NCBI GenBank assembly: GCA_947253625.1 | Contig: CAMYAB010000001.1 | Coordinates: 310,001-374,000 of the forward strand | Length of the DNA stretch: 64,000 nt | DNA from: an uncultured Porphyromonadaceae bacterium | Lineage (GTDB): Bacteria > Bacteroidota > Bacteroidia > Bacteroidales > Porphyromonadaceae | Reading direction: 5' to 3' | Shown here: positions 45,869-53,709 of the stretch, in pieces | Numbering within the stretch: position 1 is the first letter of the stretch | Layout: each line of letters begins with the position of its first letter | The notes under the pieces: model-generated | Database searches by the model: none | Told to the model about the DNA's origin: nothing | What the model saw: the letters and a program-made list of their open reading frames with translations, nothing else | Position numbers and translations under genes: made by a program

Positions 45869-47306
45869 AGAGTCATTCGGAACCCAAAAGCTCCGTCAGT
45901 CACAGAAGCTCTCCGCTCATCAGGTACAGCTGATGAGCATGGTCACCATGCCCATCACTGACCTCTCGCAACGAATCAAGCGCGAGCTGGAAGAAAACCC
46001 GGCACTTGAGGAGGGTTGCGACTACGCCGAAGAACGGCCCCGAGACGACGACGAGCCAAACATCACTGAGAGCGAACTGGTACTAGGCGACTATGCCAGC
46101 GAAGATGATGTCCCGGATACCACCCTTGACAAATACGAGAAGTATCGGACTCCGGCTAGCGAAATACCATTTGCCGAAGAGCCATCACTCCAAGAAACAC
46201 TCTTGGACCAACTTCCCCTCACCTCTCTCAATGAGGAAGAGCAAGAGATTGCCAAGTTCATCATCGGCAGCCTTGATGACGACGGATATCTGAGGCGAAC
46301 AATGGAGGGTCTGATTGACGATCTGGCCATCTACCAAGGGGTCGAAGTCACCACTGACAAGCTACAGCATATCCTCAAGACACTCCGGACTCTAGACCCG
46401 GCAGGAGCATTTGCAACCGATCTCCAGGAGTGCCTTTTGCTACAACTCAGTCGCAAGGATGACACGCCGACCACTCGACTGGCGACAGAACTTGTCTCCA
46501 ATCACTTTGAAGACTTTGCAAAAAGGCGGTATGAGCTACTAATGTCCAACCTCGGAGTATCCGACGATGCACTGCGAGACGCTGTCAGCCTCATCACGTC
46601 ACTCAACCCATCGCCCGGCCGTGACTTTGAGACAAAACTCACAGAGACACTGCAGACCGTCATCCCCGACTTTGAAGTGACCGAGCAGGACGGTGACCTC
46701 AAGGTCACTCTTTTCTATGGCGACATTCCTCAGGTCAGGATCAATAGGACCTTTCAGGAAAACATGCAAGAGTACACCGGAGACCTTCGGACACTGCCTA
46801 AAGAAGAACGAGAAACAGGGCGATTTGTGAGGCAAAAAATCGAGGACGCAAAGTCATTTGTGCAGATGCTCAAACTTCGAGAAAATGCACTAATGAACAC
46901 CATGCTCACCATCGTTGATATCCAGCGGGAGTTTTTTCTTACAGGCGATGCTCGCTACTTACGCCCCATGATCCTCAAAGATGTTGCAGATCGGACAGGA
47001 TACGACATCAGTACAATATCTCGGGTCACATCCACCAAATATGTTTTGACAGACTATGGGACCTTTCCTCTCAAATATTTCTTTGCCGACGCTACAGTCA
47101 CCGACTCCGGAGAGGAGATTTCCACCCATCATGTTCGAGACCTCATCAGCCACATCATTGAGAAGGAGGATAAGCGCACACCACTCTCGGACGAAGAGAT
47201 CCGAGCCGAGCTCAAAAAAGAGGGGATAACGGTGGCGCGCAGGACTATCGCAAAATATAGAGATCAACTCAGTCTGCCTATTGCAAGACTCAGAAAAGAA
47301 ATATAA
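45858..47306 (+). CDS. rpoN: RNA polymerase sigma-54 factor
   Basis: Sigma-54 of 482 residues. It has the region I Gln/Leu-rich start (LRQSQKLSAHQVQLMSM), the acidic region II, the core-binding middle domain, the helix-turn-helix near DRTGYDISTISRVTSTKYV (about 380), and the C-terminal RpoN box ARRTIAKYRDQL. ATG 45858 gives an 11-base overlap with apbE; ATG 45840 would overlap by 29. No sigma-54 enhancer-binding activator is in the window. Confidence 0.94.
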   Translation: MNRKESFGTQKLRQSQKLSAHQVQLMSMVTMPITDLSQRIKRELEENPALEEGCDYAEERPRDDDEPNITESELVLGDYASEDDVPDTTLDKYEKYRTPASEIPFAEEPSLQETLLDQLPLTSLNEEEQEIAKFIIGSLDDDGYLRRTMEGLIDDLAIYQGVEVTTDKLQHILKTLRTLDPAGAFATDLQECLLLQLSRKDDTPTTRLATELVSNHFEDFAKRRYELLMSNLGVSDDALRDAVSLITSLNPSPGRDFETKLTETLQTVIPDFEVTEQDGDLKVTLFYGDIPQVRINRTFQENMQEYTGDLRTLPKEERETGRFVRQKIEDAKSFVQMLKLRENALMNTMLTIVDIQREFFLTGDARYLRPMILKDVADRTGYDISTISRVTSTKYVLTDYGTFPLKYFFADATVTDSGEEISTHHVRDLISHIIEKEDKRTPLSDEEIRAELKKEGITVARRTIAKYRDQLSLPIARLRKEI

Positions 47307-47311
47307 CTTTG
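47304..47311 (+). promoter_or_regulatory. gcvH-purE promoter, -7 box inside the rpoN stop
   Basis: TAACTTTG fits TAnnTTTG, and its first three bases are the rpoN stop codon. Leader to ATG 47371 is about 55 bases. Confidence 0.55.
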
Positions 47312-47370
47312 TTTGTAACAAGGCAAAGCAAAAAACCATCACATAATACAACCCTAAAACACCAAACACC

Positions 47371-47751
47371 ATGAACTTTCCCCAAAACCTAAAGTACACA
47401 AAAGACCATGAATGGATACTCATCGAGGACAATGAGCTTACCATCGGAATCACTGACTTTGCACAAAGCGAACTGGGAGACATCGTATTTGTGGATGTGA
47501 ATACCGAAGGTGAGACAGTGAATGCCGGTGAGCCGTTTGGGTCTATCGAAGCCGTAAAAACCGTCTCAGACCTCATCACTCCCGTCCAAATAGAAGTGAC
47601 GGAAGTCAATGCTGAACTAGAAGATGCACCTGAGCTAGTCAATCAAGACCCTTACGGAAAGGGTTGGATCATAAAGGGAAAGGTCCTCAACACAGAGGGA
47701 TATTCCGATCTGCTGTCTGCAGATGAGTATCAGAAGCTAGTCGAGAAATAA
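47371..47751 (+). CDS. gcvH: Glycine cleavage system H protein
   Basis: Lipoyl carrier shuttling the aminomethyl group between glycine cleavage P and T proteins. The 126 residues contain YTKDHEWI, GITDFAQSELGDIVFVD and the lipoylation site SIEAVKTVSDL, with lysine near 65. P, T and L proteins are not nearby. Three bases before purE. Confidence 0.95.
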   Translation: MNFPQNLKYTKDHEWILIEDNELTIGITDFAQSELGDIVFVDVNTEGETVNAGEPFGSIEAVKTVSDLITPVQIEVTEVNAELEDAPELVNQDPYGKGWIIKGKVLNTEGYSDLLSADEYQKLVEK

Positions 47752-47754
47752 CCC

Positions 47755-48270
47755 ATGACACAACAACCTATCGTTAGTGTCATCATGGGCAGTACGAGCG
47801 ACCTGCCCATCATGACCAAAGCACTTGATGTGCTTGAAAAAATGGAAGTCCCCTTTGAGGTACATGCACTTTCCGCACACCGCACTCCGGAACAAGTGGA
47901 GACCTTTGCAAAAAATGCAGAAAGTAGAGGGATCAAAGTAATCATTGCGGCGGCAGGGATGGCGGCACACCTGTGTGGTGTCATTGCCGCCATGACGACA
48001 CTCCCTGTCATAGGTGTCCCCATAAAGTCGACCCTAGAGGGAATGGATGCCCTACTGGCTATTGTACAGATGCCCCCCGGAATACCTGTCGCCACCGTGG
48101 GCATCAATGCCAGCCAAAACGCCGCACTTCTAGCCGTACAGATTTTGGCACTTAGCGACAAAGAGGTGGCCACACGCTTCCGCTTGTACAAAAATGACCT
48201 GAAGGAAAAGATCGTCAAGGCGAACGAAGAACTTGCTAAGATCAAGGACTATCGGTACAAACTCAACTAA
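47755..48270 (+). CDS. purE: N5-carboxyaminoimidazole ribonucleotide mutase
   Basis: Purine synthesis class I PurE of 171 residues: VSVIMGSTSDLPIMTKA, LSAHRTPEQV (active-site His), AAGMAAHLCGVIAAMT, and the mutase-type GMDALLAIVQMPPGIPVATVGI. purD of the same pathway lies at 62.3 kb. A terminator follows about 75 bases downstream. Confidence 0.95.
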   Translation: MTQQPIVSVIMGSTSDLPIMTKALDVLEKMEVPFEVHALSAHRTPEQVETFAKNAESRGIKVIIAAAGMAAHLCGVIAAMTTLPVIGVPIKSTLEGMDALLAIVQMPPGIPVATVGINASQNAALLAVQILALSDKEVATRFRLYKNDLKEKIVKANEELAKIKDYRYKLN

Positions 48271-48344
48271 CACGACCTATTCAAAAGCAACTTAATAATG
48301 GCCTATCCTGAACGTTGAGTGTACGACAACACTTCTATTTACTA

Positions 48345-48384
48345 AAGGAGGGTGTGCTAAATCCCAGTTTAGCACACCCTCCTT
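48345..48384 (+). terminator. Terminator after purE
   Basis: Perfect stem AAGGAGGGTGTGCTAAA (48345-48361) / TTTAGCACACCCTCCTT (48368-48384), 6-base loop, followed by ACATTTTG. Member of the shared hairpin family. A second hairpin (TTCTGAC at 48394-48400, GTCAGAA at 48412-48418) follows; nothing else is seen to 48552. Confidence 0.8.
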
Positions 48385-48552
48385 ACATTTTGATTCTGAC
48401 CCTTCCGAAGAGTCAGAACAAGAGCATGAATTCTTCCTGAAAAAGGAGACCTTTTCCCCAAGAGAGCCTGTCTTCTATACAAGAGACCAAAGTCCTCTCG
48501 CATGGGAGTGTATTCCCGAGCTTCTGAAACGGAATAGGAGTAAAATTGTTGG

Positions 48553-48560
48553 TACATTTG
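48553..48560 (+). promoter_or_regulatory. Promoter of the M24 peptidase, -7 box
   Basis: TACATTTG fits TAnnTTTG, about 52 bases before ATG 48612. It lies just after an in-frame TTG at 48546, so the shorter start is favoured. Confidence 0.5.
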
Positions 48561-48611
48561 TCAAAGATGGGAGGTGAGATAACAAGACACGCTTCACACA
48601 GGAAACACCAT

Positions 48612-49802
48612 ATGAATATCACGCGCCAAGAGCAAGAGCTGAGACTCCAAAAGATACAGCAAGCCATGAAATCCCAGGAGCTCGAGAGCCTATTTCTTCG
48701 TAGTATTCCCTCATTTCTCTACCTCACCGGGACGGTGATGCAGGGCTATATCTTTGTACCGCTGGAGGGGGAGCCCCTTTTCTTCTTGGAACGTCCCTCC
48801 AGCCGCAAGCCATGGCACAATGACGAACGTATTCATCTGGTCCGAAAGCCTGAGCTCATTCCTGATCTACTCACTGAGTATGGATGGTCACTGACCGAAA
48901 AGACAGCTCTCGAGCTAGGGGTGATGCCCGTAGCAGACTTTCGACGACTACGCAAGCTGGCTCAAGGCGGGCAGGTCTCCGATGTAGACGCATCCACGCT
49001 TATGCGAAATGTACGCTCTATCAAGACCAATATGGAACTTGCAGAGATTCGCCGAAACGCCGAAGTCCACATGGAGCTGTACCGACTGGCACCCTCGCTG
49101 TACGAGCCGGGAATGACCGACCGAGAATGGCAGCACCGACTAGAGTACCAGATGCGCCGTAGAGGCTCCATAGGTACTTTCAGGTGCTACGGCTGGCGTA
49201 TGGAAATCCACATGGGCAACCTTGTTGCCGGTGACAACGCTCAGTCTCCTGCGCCCTATGACTTTGCCATGGGGGGAGCTGGGGTTATGGCGATGCCATT
49301 TGGCGCAGATGGCACTCTCCTCCAAAGAGGAATGTCCATCATGGTCGACATGGCCGGCAACTATAGTGAATACACGACCGACATCACGCGTACATACACC
49401 ATAGGCGAAGTCCACCCTTTGGTACAAAAAGCACACAACCTATCGGTAGAGCTACATACATGGTTTGAGGAAAATGTCAAGCCCGGGGTCGAAATCCAAG
49501 AGGTCTACAACTACTGCCTGGACCGTGTCCGCTCCGAAAACCTAGCCGAGTACTTTATGGGAACAGAGTGGCAGAGTAAGTTTGTAGGACATGGCCTTGG
49601 GCTAGAGATCAACGAACCACCGGTACTGACCTCCAGATGGCCGGGCTGTTTTGAGCCAAATATGGTCATCGCTTTTGAGCCCAAGTTTGTTATTCCGGGT
49701 GCAGGACCAGCCGGAATTGAAAACACATACATCATCACACAAGACAAGGCCGACAACATTTCACCGCTTGACCCATCACTTATTCCACTTTTGGCACATT
49801 GA
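48612..49802 (+). CDS. M24 family metallopeptidase (Xaa-Pro aminopeptidase/prolidase-like)
   Basis: A 396-residue pita-bread-fold aminopeptidase with N-terminal creatinase-like domain (about 1-150) and the M24 metal ligands: two aspartates in MVDMAGNYSEYTTDITRTY (about 240-258), His in FVGHGLGLEINE (about 322), Glu in IAFEPKFV (about 355) and Glu in GIENTYII (about 370). Cytoplasmic by sequence. Consistent with a peptide-based diet, together with the two S9 enzymes. Confidence 0.9.
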   Translation: MNITRQEQELRLQKIQQAMKSQELESLFLRSIPSFLYLTGTVMQGYIFVPLEGEPLFFLERPSSRKPWHNDERIHLVRKPELIPDLLTEYGWSLTEKTALELGVMPVADFRRLRKLAQGGQVSDVDASTLMRNVRSIKTNMELAEIRRNAEVHMELYRLAPSLYEPGMTDREWQHRLEYQMRRRGSIGTFRCYGWRMEIHMGNLVAGDNAQSPAPYDFAMGGAGVMAMPFGADGTLLQRGMSIMVDMAGNYSEYTTDITRTYTIGEVHPLVQKAHNLSVELHTWFEENVKPGVEIQEVYNYCLDRVRSENLAEYFMGTEWQSKFVGHGLGLEINEPPVLTSRWPGCFEPNMVIAFEPKFVIPGAGPAGIENTYIITQDKADNISPLDPSLIPLLAH

Positions 49803-49820
49803 TTTGAGGACTATTATTTA

Positions 49821-49828
49821 TACCTTTG
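49821..49828 (+). promoter_or_regulatory. lptD promoter, -7 box
   Basis: TACCTTTG fits TAnnTTTG, 35 bases before the TTG start at 49863. A TTTG at 49803-49806 is closer than the usual -33 spacing. Confidence 0.55.
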
Positions 49829-49862
49829 CACTCGTGCATTCATTGAAACCAAAATTGAATCA

Positions 49863-52685
49863 TTGGCCAAAAAGTATCCACTCGTGAAACGACTGCGTCG
49901 CTACCTTGCCCCTCTCACAATACTGGGGTACATATTGGTATCTGCCCAAATCGGATACGGGACTGACCGTGCCAATACCGCATGGGAAGTGCGACAAGAC
50001 ACCGTGACAAGCGAGAGAGAGAAGGAGCCCCCCTTGGTGGGTGTTGACTCCATTACTCACAGCACTGACTCCGTAGCAAAAGACACGATACTTAGTGAGC
50101 TAAAGGAACCAATGACCTTTGAGAGTAACGACTCCATAGTCATACTGCCCAAGAAAAAGTATGTGAAGATGTACGGTCATGCGCAGGTAAAGTACCAAAC
50201 TCAACAACTTGAGGGCGACTACATGTCCATGCAAACCGACTCAGGGACAATCTACTCTACCTACATTGACTACCCTGACTCTCTGGGTAAACAACCCATA
50301 TATGCCAAAATTCAAAACGGCGAAAAAGAGACCTACGAAGCCAAGTCCATCAGCTATAATCTCAAGTCCTCCAGAGGCTACATCACAGACGTTATCACGC
50401 AACAAGGCGAAGGGTACATCACAGCCGCACGGACAAAACGCATGGAAAACTCCGACCTCTATATGGAAGACGGGAAGTACTCCACCTGCGAAAACCACGA
50501 CCATCCACACTTTTACGTCTCACTCACCAAAGCCAAAGTCAGGCCACAAAAGGATTTAGTCTCAGGGCCACTGTACTTGGTCATTGCTGATGTACCGCTA
50601 CCGGTAGGCTTACCGTTTGCATTTTTCCCATTTACGACAACACGATCCAGTGGCTTCATCATGCCGACCTATGGAGACGAGATGGAGAGAGGCTTTTACC
50701 TTCGCAACGGTGGGTACTACTTGGCTATAAACGACTACGTAGATCTACAACTCACAGGAGATCTATATACCAAAGGATCATGGGGTGTAAATACCCGATC
50801 CTCCTATCGAAAGCGCTACAAATACAGTGGGGCTGTTGATGCCAGCTACCTCGTAACCAAACGGGGTGACAAAGTCGCCGGTGACCTATCTGTCGCCAAA
50901 GACTTTAGGATCGCATGGACGCACCAGCAAGATGCAAAAGCCAATCCATACAGGACCTTTTCGGCCAACGTCAACTTCTCAACCAGTTCGTACAACCACA
51001 ATGATCTAAATGCGCTCTACAATCAAGCCGTAATGGGGCAAAACACCAAAAGCTCATCGATCAGTTTTACCCAACGCTTTCCAAATAGTCCCTGGAGTAT
51101 CTCAGGGTCCATGGATATTGCACAACGCTCACAGGACAGCACGGTAAATGTGACCCTGCCCAACCTTTCGATCAGCATGAGCAGGATCTACCCTTTCAAG
51201 CGCAAAAAGCAGGTCGGTGGCGACAGATGGTACGAAAAAATATCCATTTCCTACTCTGGTCAACTCCGAAACTCTATACAGACCAAAGAGAGCAAGCTCC
51301 TAAAGTCCAACTTTCTGAGAGATTGGCGAAACGGGATGACTCACCAAATCCCCGTCTCAGCATCATTTGATCTTTTTGATTACTTCAAGATCACCCCTTC
51401 ATTCAACTACAGCGAACGCTGGTACACTCAGCGCATACAACAGGCGTATGATCCGGATCTCAACCGCGTGGTACCGGTCGATACAACCTTTGGCTTTTAT
51501 CGGGTCTATGACTTCAACGCCTCCCTATCCTTATCCACAACGCTCTACGGATTTTACAAGCCCCTACCCTTCTTGGGAGACTACGTCAATATGATCCGAC
51601 ACCGCATGGAGCCTAGTATCTCCATCAACTATCGACCGGACTTTGGCAACCCACGATTTGGCTATTGGGAGCAACTAAACTATATCGCCACAGATGGCCG
51701 ACGGATAGAGACCCAGTATTCGCCCTATAATGGGCAACTGTTTGGAGTCCCGGGACGAGGCAAAAGTGGTAGTATCGGATTATCAGTCAACAACAACCTT
51801 GAAGCTAAGGTAAAAGCTCCGCAGGACTCCGTTGAGTTCAAAAAGATCAGCCTGATTGAAGCCTTATCACTCTCCACAAGCTACAACCTTGCTGCTGATT
51901 CCTTTCAATGGTCGGACATCTCAGCATCCATATCACTACGACTAACGAAGGACTTTACCTTGCGCCTGTCCGGACAGTTTGACCCCTACACCTATGACTA
52001 CCACGAGCACGACAACCGTATTGTACCCTATCGAGTGGACAAACTACGAGCCTTTACCGGGAGGGGATTCGGACGCCTGCGAGGTACAAGTACCTCGTTT
52101 TCATACACCCTCAACCCCGGAACCCTAAAGGGACTACTAGCAAAAGTCGGACTTGCAGAAAAGAATGATGAGGACCAAAAATCAGCGTCTCCAAAAGATC
52201 GTGACCCAGATGATAACCTAAGGGACAAAAGAGACAAAGGACAAGGACAATCCTCCCTATTTGCCCGAAGTAACCAAGATGATCTCGAGTACGACAACTA
52301 TGGCTATAGCAAAAATAATATTGACTGGAGTTTTGGATTCAACTACAACCTCTCATTGGGTTGGGGAGGGCCGGAAGACTTTGATATCAAGACAAAGGAA
52401 TACCGATACAAGCTCAGGCACGACTTGAGCTTCAATGGCAATCTCAACTTCACAAAGAACTGGCGATTCAACTTCTCAGCCAACTACAACTTTGATCTAA
52501 AAAAAATAACCAACATGTCCTGCAACATCTCCCGTGACCTGCACTGTTGGTCAATGACAGCCAGCTTCATACCGGTTGGGCCCTACAAGTCATACAACTT
52601 CATGATAGCTGTGAAGTCTCAATTGCTCCACGACCTCAAGTATCAAGAGAACAGCCACCCAAGCCGACGAAACCTCTGGTATTGA
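49863..52685 (+). CDS. lptD: LPS-assembly protein LptD (Bacteroidota type, OstA family)
   Basis: A 940-residue outer-membrane protein that inserts LPS into the outer leaflet. From TTG 49863 it has a signal-peptide-like start (LRRYLAPLTILGYILVSAQIGYG); no ATG lies between the promoter and this region, so TTG is probably the real start. An LptA/OstA-like domain (about 85-200, MYGHAQVKYQTQQLEGDYMS) precedes a long barrel with many alternating strands, including the characteristic GLPFAFFPFTTTRSSGFIMP. A charged Asp/Lys-rich insert lies near 765-800. Confidence 0.88.
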   Translation: MAKKYPLVKRLRRYLAPLTILGYILVSAQIGYGTDRANTAWEVRQDTVTSEREKEPPLVGVDSITHSTDSVAKDTILSELKEPMTFESNDSIVILPKKKYVKMYGHAQVKYQTQQLEGDYMSMQTDSGTIYSTYIDYPDSLGKQPIYAKIQNGEKETYEAKSISYNLKSSRGYITDVITQQGEGYITAARTKRMENSDLYMEDGKYSTCENHDHPHFYVSLTKAKVRPQKDLVSGPLYLVIADVPLPVGLPFAFFPFTTTRSSGFIMPTYGDEMERGFYLRNGGYYLAINDYVDLQLTGDLYTKGSWGVNTRSSYRKRYKYSGAVDASYLVTKRGDKVAGDLSVAKDFRIAWTHQQDAKANPYRTFSANVNFSTSSYNHNDLNALYNQAVMGQNTKSSSISFTQRFPNSPWSISGSMDIAQRSQDSTVNVTLPNLSISMSRIYPFKRKKQVGGDRWYEKISISYSGQLRNSIQTKESKLLKSNFLRDWRNGMTHQIPVSASFDLFDYFKITPSFNYSERWYTQRIQQAYDPDLNRVVPVDTTFGFYRVYDFNASLSLSTTLYGFYKPLPFLGDYVNMIRHRMEPSISINYRPDFGNPRFGYWEQLNYIATDGRRIETQYSPYNGQLFGVPGRGKSGSIGLSVNNNLEAKVKAPQDSVEFKKISLIEALSLSTSYNLAADSFQWSDISASISLRLTKDFTLRLSGQFDPYTYDYHEHDNRIVPYRVDKLRAFTGRGFGRLRGTSTSFSYTLNPGTLKGLLAKVGLAEKNDEDQKSASPKDRDPDDNLRDKRDKGQGQSSLFARSNQDDLEYDNYGYSKNNIDWSFGFNYNLSLGWGGPEDFDIKTKEYRYKLRHDLSFNGNLNFTKNWRFNFSANYNFDLKKITNMSCNISRDLHCWSMTASFIPVGPYKSYNFMIAVKSQLLHDLKYQENSHPSRRNLWY

Positions 52686-52914
52686 TTCACTATACCGATG
52701 TCACCTGTCGTGAGATCTCTCACCTATCGCCGACCAATACTTTTTCTTCTATCTATCAACGCTGTCTCACTTTGCAGACAAAAACCACCGACAGATAAAT
52801 CTCTAAGCATGTGATAGTTTATTACCATTCATCCCATCCTAAACACCAGCTTAGTCCGCCTTTCATAACCCGATACCTCAAAGTCAGGATAACCGGACAT
52901 TAGGGAAAAATACG

Positions 52915-52922
52915 TATCTTGG
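52915..52922 (+). promoter_or_regulatory. Weak candidate promoter of the SIMPL-ligA-dnaE operon
   Basis: TATCTTGG, one mismatch to TAnnTTTG, 48 bases before ATG 52970. The 52686-52969 gap otherwise holds a possible lone remnant of the 22-bp repeat near 52745 and no clear terminator. Confidence 0.3.
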
Positions 52923-52969
52923 TCTCTAGAAAAATGATCCTATTACATAACCAATAGTCCTTGCACAAT

Positions 52970-53704
52970 ATGAATAGCAACTACATTCACTCCATCATCA
53001 TTGCTGTCAGTATTATCATCTCAGTCCTAATTGCCTCAAATGCGGTCATTCACCGCAATGACGGCCTCAAGACCATATCTGTAAAAGGACAATCCTCACG
53101 TTCATTCAAAAGTGACCTGGCCGTCTATACCCTCACCATTACCAGTCAGACTCAGAATGTGGTCGAAGATGTCCTAGCAATGCAGGATCGTGTCAAAAAA
53201 GCCACCAATTTTCTGAAAAAGTATGGAGTTACAAATAGTGAGGTAGAATATGGGCCGGTCTCATACACAGAGCTCACAGACGGCTATTACGACAAAAATG
53301 CCGAAAGATACATCGAAGTCCACAAAGGATATGAAGTAAAACAAGGGATCACCATCACCAGCAAAGATGTGGACAAGATAGACCAAGTATCCAAGTCGGT
53401 AGGCGAACTCCTAGGAATTGGGATCCAACTCGAAAACAGTGCACCGGACTACTACTATACTGGACTCACAGAGCTCAAACATGAGATGCTCGCTGATGCA
53501 GCGGCAGATGCACACCGTAGAGCCGAACAAATCTCTAATGAGAGCATGAGCAAACTAAGTGGTCTAAAGAGTGCCAGCATGGGCGTATTTCAAATACTCG
53601 GAAAATACTCCAATGACGAATACTCATGGGGAGGAACATTCAACACCAGTAGTATCGAAAAGACAGCAACCATTACAGTCACTTCCACTTTCATCCTCAA
53701 GTAA
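52970..53704 (+). CDS. SIMPL (DUF541) domain protein
   Basis: A 244-residue protein with an N-terminal membrane anchor (YIHSIIIAVSIIISVLIASNAVI) and a SIMPL domain (ISVKGQSSRSFKSDLAVYTLTI near 37, then GYEVKQGITITSKDVDKID near 125), facing the periplasm. Family role is poorly defined. Start ATG 52970 instead of a TTG at 52961. It lies five bases before ligA with no evident functional tie. Confidence 0.85.
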   Translation: MNSNYIHSIIIAVSIIISVLIASNAVIHRNDGLKTISVKGQSSRSFKSDLAVYTLTITSQTQNVVEDVLAMQDRVKKATNFLKKYGVTNSEVEYGPVSYTELTDGYYDKNAERYIEVHKGYEVKQGITITSKDVDKIDQVSKSVGELLGIGIQLENSAPDYYYTGLTELKHEMLADAAADAHRRAEQISNESMSKLSGLKSASMGVFQILGKYSNDEYSWGGTFNTSSIEKTATITVTSTFILK

Positions 53705-53709
53705 AGTAA

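Noticed and set aside
47312..47370. Glycine riboswitch upstream of gcvH
   Set aside because: The leader is under 60 bases and shows no paired glycine-aptamer pattern.
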